In this document: piece by piece, positions 32,999-43,442 of the stretch | Layout of the letters: every line of letters begins with the position of its first letter | How positions within the stretch are numbered: the stretch's first letter is position 1 | Assembly (NCBI GenBank): GCA_963930645.1 | Contig: OZ005661.1 | Location: forward strand, 193,787,532 to 193,851,531 | Length of the DNA: 64,000 bases | Reading direction: 5' to 3' | Source of the DNA: Salticus scenicus | Lineage: Eukaryota; Arthropoda; Arachnida; Araneae; Salticidae | Program-made: the position numbers and the translations under genes | The notes under the pieces: generated by a model | Database searches by the model: none | Seen by the model: the letters and a program-made list of their open reading frames with translations, nothing else | What the model was told of the DNA's origin: nothing

Positions 32999-34611
32999 AG
33001 TTTAATCAAGAACGGACAAAAAACACCAGTGCATTAGAAACGGTTACTGGTAACAATGACAGAGCTGAAAGGCAGCATTGTTCTTTACCAGAAGAGGCAA
33101 ACCAACCAGGTCCATCAAATATACAAGAAGTCACACATCTACCAGGGCCTTCAAAACTGAAAGAAGTGAAAAACACTCAAATGCGTATTAAATTGTCATC
33201 TGTAGCTTCCATTGCTGACCGTATCGGAATATCAGATAGAGCTGCTGCAGCAATAGCTAGTGCCGCTTTACAGGACTTGGGTGTAATCACAGAAGAAGAC
33301 AAAACCAATGTAATAGACAGGATGAAAATTAGACGAGCAAGATCAACAAATCGAAAAGATCTCATTAATGACAGTCATTATCGTCCGATAACCGAAAATA
33401 GACGATTGTTTTTTGATGGAAGAATAGACAACACAATTGTTCGAGAAAAGAAAGGAACTAAGTTGTACACAAAAGTTGTTTCAGAAGAGCACGTTTCACT
33501 AATAGAGGAACCAAAATCAAGGTTTTTAGGCCACGTAACACCTAAATCTGGCACCGGAAAAGACATAGCAGACAGTATACTGCAGTTTCTTGAAGATAGA
33601 GAACACAACAAACAGCTTTTGAACTTTACTGCTATTGGCTGTGATGGAACCGTTGTAAACACGGGACATAATAATGGTGTGATTTCTTTGATTGAAAAGG
33701 AAATAGGAAGACCTTTACAATGGTTAATTTGTATGTTCCATGCTAATGAGCTACCATTGCGACACCTTTTTTGTCATTTAGATGGTAAAACGAAGGGACC
33801 CAATGAGTTTAAAGGCGAAATAGGTCAGCAGCTTGAAAACTGTGCTAATCTTCCTGCTGTTACTTTCATGCCAATTGAAAATAACCTTCCTCTTTTGGAT
33901 AAGAGAAATGATTTAAGTACAGATCAGAAGTATTTATTGGATATGAGTATAGCTGTATCAAGTGAAAATTGCCCACTAGATTTATCTTTAAGAAACCCTG
34001 GAAAACTTTCTCACTCTAGATGGCTGACATTAGCCAACCGCGTGCTTAGATTGTATGTGGCAACTGAAAATCCAACTGAAAATCTTAAGACTCTGGCTGA
34101 GTACATTGTGAAAGTGTATGCACCTGTGTGGTTTAATATTATGTTAAAACCTTCATGTACTTATGGTTCCAAACATCTGTTTAAACTTATCTCATATTCA
34201 CGCTATCTCTCAGACGACCTCAAGAACGTTATAGATCCAGTTATTCAAAGAAGGGGGTATTTTGCTGCCCCGGAAAATCTCCTTTTGTCCATGCTATGTG
34301 ATGAACGCAAAATTCATAGAGAACTTGGTTTACGACGTGTTTTAAAAGCAAGAACAGAAAGTAGAGGGGGAGTCAGGAAGTTTAAAGTTCCAAAGATAAA
34401 CTTCGATGCAAAGGATTACATCGACATGATCATATGTCCTGAAAATGACGTAACTGAACCTCCCTTATTAAAACATGTTTCGAGTGACACTCTGAATCAC
34501 TTTATACGGAAGACATTTGAAGCTGAACCAAATAGTAAAGTGGACCCGGTTATCGACTTATCGACTTTCCCCGGCTTCCTTGCCACACGCAAGCAGTGGA
34601 AAGAGGTGTGA
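32989..34611 (+). pseudogene. Transposase-like protein, main body
   Basis: 540 codons. The reading frame is open from 32989; the first ATG, at 33181, may not be a real start. Recognisable blocks are GCDGTVVNTG (Asp at 33643, a likely first catalytic Asp), then LICMFHANELPLRHLF, a C-x-x-H arrangement also seen in hAT transposases. A basic C-terminal third follows. The frame is lost at an 8-bp tandem duplication (34550-34565); the rest of the family's C-terminus lies in another frame (next entry), so this one ends early. It would act in cut-and-paste transposition. I could not place it with certainty in a named superfamily. Confidence 0.65.
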
Positions 34612-34736
34612 AACTGGTGACCGAATCGGCTCAAAATGTCTGTAGTTCAATCGCAAGAGAAGGATACATAAGAGCAAAAATTGACTCACGTGAGAAAATG
34701 CCAAAATTTAATACGAAAAAACAGTTTAATTTGTAA
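34566..34736 (+). pseudogene. Transposase-like protein, C-terminal fragment in a third frame
   Basis: In this frame the sequence reads CHTQAVERGVKLVTESAQ and onward to a TAA at 34734-34736. AVER (Glu codon at 34599) sits where a final catalytic Glu would be expected in a hAT-like fold. The fragment is cut from the main body by the TTATCGAC tandem duplication. Confidence 0.65.
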
Positions 34737-35314
34737 ATGAAGTAGAAACAAACATTTTGCAGCTGTAACATTTGCAATTTTTAAGAATACAGAAAAAAGA
34801 AATTTACAAAATTTAACATTACAAAATATTTTTTTATTTTTATTATATTTTGTAAATAACATTTTTTCCCAATTCTAATGTTTATATTATATATGTATTT
34901 GAAACGATTTTTTGTAACATTATATGTAGGAGAAATTCATAAAAAATAATTTATCAAAGTTTATAATTTTTCAATTTTTGTACAAAATTTAAGCTCTTTG
35001 CGGCATCTCAAGACGTTGTAATATTGCTACCAAATTTTTAAAAATTCTTTTTTAACCTAAATGGCAACTTTTCCCCAATAGTTCCAAAATAAAATCTAAA
35101 AAAAAAAAAAATTAAAGGCCTATTTTTTATTTTTCAATTTTTTCAATGTTTTTACAAATTTTAAGCTATTTGCGGCACCTCAAGATATTATAGTATCGCA
35201 TCCAATTTTTTTTTACTTCCTTTTGAGCCTAAAAGGCTACTTTTCCCCACTATTACCAAACTGATATCTAAAAAAAAATTTAAAAGGCCATTTTCGTTCC
35301 ACCCTAGTGTAAAT

Positions 35315-35394
35315 CCATCAAAAAACAGAGGTTGAAAATGTTCACGAATCCAATACTTTCTGTATGTTACATATAGAAGAAAGTAAAAAAGAAA
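35315..35394 (-). repeat. Dispersed repeat E, copy 2, remaining part
   Basis: It continues the repeat interrupted at 31960 and ends in a terminal hairpin (35355-35384: ACTTTCTGTA ... AGAAGAAAGT). Confidence 0.7.
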
Positions 35395-36745
35395 ATATTA
35401 TGTAATAAATTAATCATGTTTAACACATAAAGAGATAATGAATTTTTTTTTTACTTTTTTTATCCAAAAGAAAGAAAAATATAACAAAAAGTAATCTCGA
35501 AAAATATGTTATTTTCAACAAATTTAAACCCATTGGCAAAGTCTGCTGACTAATTAGCAATGTCTTTGGGATAACTCTGAAAAAAATTATGGAACAATAG
35601 AATACTAAAAGAACAATAGAATACCAAAGATATAGTTTCGCTTTAAAGCTTATAATTGCTGGTAATTTATATCTTAAAACGTTTATTCTTTAACACAATG
35701 ACGACAAATAAAACGAACATTTTATTTTTGAGGATTTTTTATTTTTTTTTTTACTAGATAATGTAAAAAGGATTTATTGCGTGTTCTCTTTCATTTTGTA
35801 TATTTACTTGAAAAATACATAAAACTATTATTATTTTATTCGTATATATCTTAAATCAAAGCTTCCCTTTATTTTTATTATGAATATTATAATTATTTTT
35901 TGGAAAGCATAAAATTGTATATTGCGTTATTTTGAGAGAGAATATTGGTGAAATTTTAAGAAAGCTTTCAAAAATAAAATTCCCTGATATTTCATAAATT
36001 CCATAATAATAATAATAACAGTAATAATAGTAACAATAGTAATAATAATAAAATGCATGTTTTTCAGCATTTTACAAGTTACAACACATGAGTTATGTAA
36101 TAGTACTAATAATGTACTAAAAATGTACAAATACGACTTTTAAATAGTACTAAAAATGTACAAATACGACTTCTAAATAGTACTAAAAATGTACAAATGC
36201 GACTTCTAAATAGTACTAAAAATGTACAAATTAAAAGAATATTTTTTAGTTTTCCTTATTTAATAAGAATTCTTTCCCAAAGGATCATATCCGCTTTGTC
36301 AGCTTTTATGGACACTAATATGATTCAAGTGAAAATGGTTCTCAGTTTTTCTTACATAAATCAAATAAAACGCGTAATTATCAGATAAGTAGATTATCTT
36401 TCTATCTGTTGAAAATATTCTTTATATATATATATGCATAACTAACATCACTATTATCTTTATATTTACTATCGATTGCCATAAGTTTATTGCAAATATG
36501 AAGTGTTCTTTTGTTTTTTATTTACTTTCACTTTTCCTTGTATAGTAATAAAAATTATTGTTTTGGGGTCGAATTTTTGAAAAGGTGATTTTATTATGTT
36601 TGCACGCTTCAGTCGCCTGAATTCAAAAATCAGGATTTTAGCGGTTTGTCTGTGAGATTGTTTTTCTGTCTGTCCACCTATCTGCCCGTTTCTAATTTTT
36701 TTTCTTAGTGTGTTTTTAAAGTATATTCGTATCTTCATCGGGCCC
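35395..36745 (+). repeat. Ancient duplication A, main piece
   Basis: Long collinear blocks match 47238-48800: GCAAAGTCTGCTGACTAATT / ACAATGTCTATTGACTAATT, ATATCTTAAAACGTTTATTC, ATAAATCAAATAAAACGCGT and others. The partner lies about 12 kb away in the same orientation. A 33-bp minisatellite is present only in this copy. The last part (36490-36740) has the GAATTC/AATCAGGATTTTAGCGG head and a TCTGTC tract. Confidence 0.7.
36105..36240. repeat. 33-bp minisatellite, about four units
   Basis: AAATGTACAAATACGACTT recurs at 36121, 36154, 36187 and (start only) 36220, giving an exact 33-bp period. Confidence 0.9.
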
Positions 36746-36746
36746 A

Positions 36747-36965
36747 CTAGCGACCGAGCGATTCTGCGGTCAAAGCTCGTAGGGATGGCGGTTTCGATCC
36801 CCGGTCGCGCTCGTTGGCCTTGCTGTTCGGAGTTGTTTGTGGTTTACTTCGAAACTAGCGTAAATACGAGCTAGAACCACTTAGAAAGAACCCCACAGAG
36901 GGCACTCTCCCTCAGGCCTAGGATCCTAGAGCAGTCAATCAGCCTTAATCCTCATAACCCAACAT
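36747..36965 (+). mobile_element. tRNA-derived SINE
   Basis: An A-box-like TAGCGACCGAGCG (36748-36760) and a B-box-like GGTTTCGATCCC (36789-36801) form a polymerase III promoter. The tRNA-unrelated body continues to about 36965. It is much richer in GC than its flanks. The B box has an extra T, so it is probably diverged. I found no clear target duplication. Confidence 0.65.
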
Positions 36966-37440
36966 ATCTTTAACCTTTAACATGAAATCAGCTTTCGTAA
37001 AATTTAAATGCAGTGCAAAGAAGAGTTCTGAGAATGCTATACTTTATAAGTGCTACTTTTAGGAATGTGTGAAACACATAGTATTTCAAATTACGCAAAT
37101 TAAGGACGAGAAGTGATAAATTTCCCCAAAAAAATTAAGTTAAAATTGAGAAAGCGTTTCTGGCTATCCTGAAATAATATGTGCCGCAAAATTTTATCGC
37201 TTATCTCGCCAAGCCACCAAGTTAGTAAGCAGAGTCGATCGTTAGTCTTGACATCGAATCTGGTAATTAAGTATCGAATTTAGCGAGTTCGTGACAGAAT
37301 TTGCCAAAAATTTGTAGTTTAGGTTTGTCAAAGTTTGGAAACTCTAATTTCAATAAGAACAGAATTCTAGAACTTTCCTGAAAAATTCATTGGTTTACAG
37401 TGTAGAACTAAATTCTTCGAAAGTTCTATAACTGACTTAC
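36966..37440. other. Unassigned sequence
   Basis: I see no gene. The first part (to about 37110) resembles sequence near 48880 and probably belongs to ancient duplication A beyond the SINE. Confidence 0.4.
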
Positions 37441-37443
37441 AAG

Positions 37444-37446
<3 letters not shown>

Positions 37447-37530
<84 letters not shown>
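37447..37530. repeat. (TA)n microsatellite
   Basis: About 40 TA units. Confidence 0.95.
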
Positions 37531-37531
<1 letters not shown>

Positions 37532-38550
37532 ATAATTGTAGGCTAGAACTTGCCTATATCTTTATGTGTTACTTTCTATACGTAGTAAAAGGTGAAACAA
37601 ATGAACGTTTTTTCATTGATTTAACCTCAAATTAAGCATTCAAATGTGGTGAAAAGTGGTAGTAAGGGATTCAAAAAATTTGGAAACTCTAACCTCAATA
37701 GGAATTTAGTTGAGGGAATTTTGTAATGATGCATTGTTTCTCACACAAAACTACCTTGAAGGTTCCGTAAACCACTGACTATACTCTGGAAAATTTCAAT
37801 TCCTTTCAGACTTCGAAATATTCGGTTGTTCCTGATTTAGCGGAATTTATGCTCAGTGTATTTAACAACGTTTATTTAATTTCTGTAGTAAAAATGACCA
37901 TTTCATTGAATTGTTTCAACAACGTTAGTTGATTTTTGATTTTTGAAGCGTAAAAAAGAGATTTATTTAACTGTTTACTGAATAATAATTAAATAAATTG
38001 AATTCGTCGACTAGAACCTGCTTATAATTTTAACCATAACATTCTACACGCAAAAAAGGCTTAAACTTTTGTAACAATATTATTACTGGCTCTATCATTA
38101 GCTTCTTTTGAAACCTTTTTGATAAGGTTATGTATACCGGCTAAAACTTTTGTATTCTTGATCATTATGAATATAATTTTCCTAAATATCTTCAAAACGG
38201 AAAGTCAAAAAATAACCAAAATGGGAGGTGCATAACTAGATATTATAACAAACCTATATAGTAATTTGCAACATTTTACATCCAACTGTTTTTGAGTTAT
38301 GAAAGATAAACATACACACACATACTTACATACTGACGTCACGAAAATGCATGTAAAGTCGCTGATATCTGCTCTGAAACGAGAGCTGGTATTAAGATAA
38401 AACTTGCAGGTGTGCACCTAGACATCATGACAGTCACACATATGATATTACAACATTATACGATCATTCGTGTTTGAACTATGCGTAATATAATATCCAT
38501 TTCGGAAGTTAGGATTACTATAATTCCTTATATTTATCATAAGGAAGTAA
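37531..38550 (-). repeat. Possible dispersed repeat ending in the terminal hairpin
   Basis: The right end has TTCCTTAT ... ATAAGGAA (38524-38546), the hairpin shared with other families in the window. The rest is non-coding and diverged, and the left limit is uncertain. A 70-codon minus-strand frame at 38205-38417 has no domain I recognise. Confidence 0.4.
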
Positions 38551-38817
38551 GAAAAAAAAACTATGAGATAAATTGCAAATGGCAAATTGAAAGGATTTCA
38601 TTTCTTTCATGCGACACAAATTAGTCTTCAAGTCTGTGTTTATATATTTAATTTTCAATACTAAATGAAATATTTATGGATGTCAACTTCTGATATTGGA
38701 GATATCGTAGGAATGATTTCACTGAAAATCAGGTATAAAAATCTTGAATTTTTCACGTAAATTTATTATATTTTTTTATTTATATTTTATTATTATTAAA
38801 ATAAAATTTATATTTGA

Positions 38818-38852
<35 letters not shown>

Positions 38853-38986
38853 ATAATTGAATTTTTTTCGAACTGACTCGCGAAATCTCTGTATTCTGTA
38901 TTACGAGATTTATATTTTGAATTATATGAAAATATGACAGTAATACGGGTGTAAATGAAGATTTAAGTTTTGTTTACAAATGACTA
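38551..38986. other. AT-rich sequence without a gene
   Basis: I see no gene. A long T run lies at 38821-38850. Confidence 0.5.
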
Positions 38987-39310
38987 TGAATCGTTTTTAG
39001 CGCCGGTCTCGTAATTGGAAGATTGCGGGTTCGGTACTTGAGCCGGCCAAAGACCGTCGTGTGCACTAATGGTGGCTGGTGCACGTAAAATTTGTCGTGG
39101 CTGCAATGTCCACCATGTTTCCGTCAAAATTATACCTCTGGAGGACACCGAAGCGAGAGAGCCATCCCTTCCGTGGAGGATCGATGACATGTCTCGATGC
39201 GATGACATGTCTCCGGACCATCTCTAGGGGTGAGTCCCAGACTGTCGCCAATTTCCCATCTGCGCAGCACTAGTGCGACGTAAAACCCAACGAACCAACT
39301 TGAATCGTTT
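38987..39310 (+). mobile_element. tRNA-derived SINE with 10-bp target duplication
   Basis: TGAATCGTTT at 38987-38996 and 39301-39310 bounds a 304-bp insert. The head has a degenerate A box (39000-39012) and a B-box-like GGGTTCGGTACT (39027-39038). The tail ends in AACCCAACGAACCAAC, recalling the AAACC tail of the SINE at 1830. A diverged copy lies at 52685-53000. Overlapping open frames on both strands are a by-product of its higher GC content. Confidence 0.8.
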
Positions 39311-39888
39311 CAACAGCATGCAAGAGTGCACAAACATGGAAGAAAGTTTTCCGTCTTTTGACGGATTTCTTCAACGGGATTTTTTTTTACGATAATATGT
39401 ATCCTATTTAATCAAGGTATATTAGAGTAAAAATAAATTAATTTTTTCTAAATAAAAATAGTGGTGCCAATGACGATAATCACTTTCACCCCTGTGCAAC
39501 AGGGACTATTACAAGCATTCTAAGTTTCAACTTTAAATGGAGACTGAAGACAGGTTTTCTGAGTCTTCATTCAGAAAAATACCCATGCTAATAAACCCGG
39601 AAGCATTACATTAAAAATATTAAATACAGGTCATTTGAGTGAAATTTTGTTTAACCCCTTGGATATTTACATTATTGTCATTACGTGTAAGTTGTTGATT
39701 TCACCAAATCAGTCAATCATATAAAAAATGGTACGAATTGCATATATTAGTCTGAATACAGCACCTCCGAAAAGTATTTAAAATTTGATATCTATCTATT
39801 TCATCAAATACTGAATATATATATATATATTCTTTCATCTTCTAAAGAATAATATATTTTACAAATAATTCGAAAAAGATACTTTCTA
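39311..39888. other. Unassigned sequence
   Basis: I see no gene or named repeat; a short TA tract lies at 39816-39830. Confidence 0.4.
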
Positions 39889-40826
39889 CAGGCTGTTCGC
39901 ACATTTTTTAGACGATTTTATTTCGCAGTAAGTAAAAAATCGTTTGCATGGAGAATTTTATTTTCACAACAGTATTTATTTATCTTCTGATATTTAGAAT
40001 TTTTGTTTAGATGCAAAAATGCACTTTTAAAATGGCAGTGGATGGAAGGATAGGTTTTTCGCTTTTTCCAAAGATAATTTTTAGTGAAATCTTTATGAAA
40101 AGCATTTATCAGGAGGAAAATGGAAAAATGTCGCAACAACAGATGAATCTTGGGTTTATTTAAGTGGTTGCAATAAAAAAAGGTCAATTTATTATCACAA
40201 AAGTGGAGAAAAAAAAATTGCTACATGGCTCAAAGCATCCAAAGAGAGTTTTTTAAAGGATTTATGATTGCCACTGGTTTCTTCATACAAGCGCAAGATA
40301 AAAGCAAAAAAAATGTGACAAAAATGTCAAAATCGACTCTAAATACTCTCAAGAACGTATTTTAATTCCAATTTTTAAAAATGAAAATTCAGATCTTTAT
40401 CCACAATGCTATCAATCCGTTGAACTGTATCAAGACAAAACAAGCAGCCACACATCGCAATCCACAATTGCTTTTCTAGAAAAAAATGGAACAAAAAACG
40501 GGAATTAAAACCATACCCTTCACTGACATTCCTGCTAAATCTTCTGATGTATCACTGTTAGATTTTTGTGTTTTTCGACTCTTAAAATCAACATTATCCA
40601 AACACCGACCTACAACGCTTTGTGGACTCTGGAAAGCCGTTCAAGAAGAGTAGAAAAATATACCTCTTCCGATATTATAAAAAGCATTATTATCATAGAA
40701 ATTATGATGTAGAATGTTAGTTAAGAACAAGGGCTATCAAAATGAACAAATAAAACACGAAATATGAGTGAAATTGCTTCAGTACACTCCATCAAAATCG
40801 TCTAAAAAATGTGCGAACAGCCTCTG
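39889..40826 (+). mobile_element. mariner-like element, decayed
   Basis: Flanked by TA on both sides (39887-39888, 40827-40828). The inverted ends are about 30 bp (CAGGCTGTTCGCACATTTTT at the left; the right end has a 2-bp insertion after CAG). The transposase remnant on the plus strand has lost its N-terminal DNA-binding part and its frame. Catalytic blocks remain readable: TTDESWVY (Asp at about 40142), YQDKTSSHTS (Asp at 40434) and, in a shifted frame, SLLDFCVFRLL (Asp at 40561). The last two Asp are about 42 codons apart, close to a DD41D spacing, with one frame change between. It cannot make an active transposase. Confidence 0.8.
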
Positions 40827-40828
40827 TA

Positions 40829-41940
40829 TATATAATAAAGCGAGATATTCTAGCAAAATTGCTTCTAAACATTATATCGATTATACTTTAATAGTAAAAA
40901 ATTAAATATAATGTCTCAGGTACAAGGAAATATATGATTTAAAAATAGTTATTTAAGATAATAATAATAATAATTATTATTATAATAATATAATTGTTCT
41001 TTTACTTCTTAAAATTTGGTCTTGAGAAAAAGACATACCTAAAAAAAAGACTTGAATAAAACAAAATGACACGATTGCATTACTTATTTAGAATTTAATA
41101 ATAATTTATGCTAACAAAATTTGGTTTTTTTTATTATTATTTCGTATCAAAATGTCATATTGTATAATTTTATTCTTTTAATAATGTCTTTCTAAAATAA
41201 CATTAATTATTTTGTTTCAGTAATTTATTTATAAATGTATTATTTGATTTTTCACTTTATATATATTTTTATTTTATTGGCATTAGAAAATAATTTTTCA
41301 CTAACATATGACATACTTTTATGCTTTATTTTGTTACGGGAGTTGAAATATTTAATTCATAAAGCAAAATATTCCAGGTGTTTTCTACTTTTTCAGTGTT
41401 TTCAAAAGTAATTTTTGAGCATATTTAGTCGTTTGTTTTTGAATTAGAAGTGAATATCAGATTTTTTATTTATTTTTTATTAATAATAATAACAACAATA
41501 ATAATAATAAACAATTTAGTTACTTTAAGAGGAAATGTTGATAAAATAATTTTTTGAAATGTTTACATTTATAAGAAAATTTTTGAAATAATGAGCAATC
41601 TCAAGATTAAATGACTTACAGAGTTTACAATGAAAATGCATATCTTTTCCAGAAACTATGTAATAATATATCAAAAAGTGTTCAGTCATGAGTGCTAAAA
41701 TGTTAGGTTTTTAAATAATTTTGAATCAGTAAATAATTCTGTAAGTAAACAAAAATTAAAAGTATATTAGTGTTTACGACTATTTCGCACCAAATTCGAA
41801 TTTTTGTACTGTCGATCAAAATGTGTACAATTTATTTATGTGCGCCCCTGTAAAATAATATAACTGTAAACACGCAGTATTCGATAGTCATAATGCTATT
41901 GAAAAATACTAAAATACATGTAAATTTCAGCGCATTTTAA
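40829..41940. other. AT-rich sequence without a gene
   Basis: I see no gene. ATA/ATT repeats lie near 40960-40990 and 41480-41510. Confidence 0.5.
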
Positions 41941-42166
41941 ATAACACTGCTCGGCATGAAAATTGTTCCCAACAACATTTTTGCAAATTCTTATGTAAAA
42001 TGACCTCTTGATTCCGAATATGACGTTCATTTTGTCCTATCACCCATCGTTTTTTAAGGACAGCGCCTATTTGTATCCCTTTTCGGTGATCTTATGGCTA
42101 TAAATTTGATTTTTAAGAGGGGTATTATTATTTTAACTGTTAAATATCTTTTGAGGGGCTACAGAG
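41941..42166 (-). repeat. Dispersed repeat, copy 2 of 3 (inverted)
   Basis: This is the complement of 3043-3268, from ATAACACTGCTCGGCATG to GGGGCTACAGAG. Confidence 0.7.
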
Positions 42167-42351
42167 TTGGAAAATTCAAAAACATGAACATTTGCGTGAA
42201 GGGGAAAATTAAGGGGGGGGGGGATTTGCCATTGAAATGATGTATCCCATTTCTTATATATATGTCTCTTTTTTTTCTATTATAAATGTTATATATTAAG
42301 CATTTTTTTTTTTTTTAATTTTAGGTGTTAAATTAATTCTTTTTCATTTTT

Positions 42352-42500
42352 CAAATCAAATTCATGTTCATGAAATTACCAAACCGTGATAAAAATTGGG
42401 GAAGGGGGTGGTGTCACTAGAAAACGATGGATGACTGGGCAAAATGGGAGTCCTATTCAGATTCAGGAGGTCATTTTACATAAGAATCAACAAAAATTTT
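42352..42500 (+). repeat. Dispersed repeat, copy 3 of 3 (partial)
   Basis: ATTACCAAACCGTGATAAAA and CCTATTCAGATTCAGGAGGT match copy 1 in direct orientation. With copy 2 it forms an inverted pair about 185 bp apart. A GCAGT repeat follows at 42530-42548. Confidence 0.65.
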
Positions 42501-42781
42501 ATCAGAGCTCGACTTTTTTTTTTTTTTTGCAGTGCAGTGCAGTGCAGTGTAATTTATATATTTTAGATAATTATTTCTAATATAACATCAAGTGTCTAAA
42601 TACTTTCATGCTACCCTGCAACAGAACTATAGGTGCGATGAACATGATTTCCTTTGATAATCACCCGACAGGAAGAAACAGTGTCCCATAATAGGTTTTT
42701 ATTTATTTTTTATTTTAAGTATTTTAACACTACTAAAAATGATCTTATGTAATTTTAGAGAAATTTATTGAGAGACCCAGA

Positions 42782-43006
42782 AAGTTCATTTCAGATAATT
42801 TTGGAGTGGAAGGCTAATTTTTTATACCAACTATGTGAAAAATACCAGAGCCGGGAATCGAACCCGGGCCTTCCGCTTTACGTGCGGAAAGCGGGTACGG
42901 GGTCCGATTACGATTAAGGTCCGGGTACGATTCCTGGCTCTGGCATTTTTCACATAGTTTGTATAAAAAATCAGCCTTCCACTCCAAAATTATCTGAAAT
43001 GAATTT
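42782..43006. repeat. Foldback of a tRNA-like sequence
   Basis: Two arms of about 89 bp (42782-42870 and 42918-43006) are inverted copies. Each ends inward with a tRNA 3'-half: B box GGTTCGATTCCC on the minus strand (42853-42864), and GGGTACGATTCC on the plus strand (42923-42934). Only the centre of the left side carries a TTCCGC/GCGGAA anticodon-type hairpin. Neither side has a full tRNA. Confidence 0.75.
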
Positions 43007-43284
43007 TATATAGTTTGAGAGCTTAGACTGCAGTGTATAAAAAATACACTTTGTATCCCTGTAAAATACTATAAATACTACGTTTATGAAAACATGCATA
43101 TGAATTGCGACTGTGACTTATGACATGCCTTTTTATATAATTATGGAATGTAGACATTATCGCTAGCGCATTTTGAATTATTTGAATTCATAATTCATAA
43201 TGATAGCTTATGCCCATATAAAAATGTTTCATGTCTTATAACCATCAAACTCTATAAAAATTGTCAGAAAAGTAGACGCTAATT

Positions 43285-43288
<4 letters not shown>

Positions 43289-43333
<45 letters not shown>

Positions 43334-43334
43334 T
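43289..43334. repeat. A run followed by (TA)n
   Basis: About 30 A then about 8 TA units. Confidence 0.9.
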
Positions 43335-43442
43335 TTACTTAGACAGAAACACATATTTTTTTCTCCATTTAAAAGAATGTGTCGTATATGCATCAAAATC
43401 TATACATGTCGTCCATATAAATAGAGGAGGTAAATTCTATAA

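Larger units (their letters stand above)
31953..35314 (+). mobile_element. DNA transposon with 8-bp target duplication
   Basis: The element spans 31961-35306 (3346 bp), flanked by GTGTAAAT at 31953-31960 and 35307-35314. Its ends begin TAGGGTGGAACGAAAA, and the inverted similarity continues imperfectly for about 140 bp, including CTTGAGGTGCCGCAA near each inner edge. The right end carries this block twice (about 34985-35130 and 35150-35306). An 8-bp duplication and TAGGG ends fit hAT-like elements, but P, Merlin or Zisupton types share the length, so the superfamily is open. The interior is a broken transposase gene. Upstream of it, a GC-richer segment holds a 9-bp-arm hairpin (TGACACCTG at 32310, complement at 32331). 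Confidence 0.85.

Noticed and set aside
39066..39273. Overlapping frames on both strands around 39.1 kb as genes
   Set aside because: They lie inside a SINE with clear target duplications and owe their length to its higher GC content.
42853..42934. Pair of functional tRNA genes
   Set aside because: Only 3'-half features are present on each side, without D-arm and matching acceptor strands.
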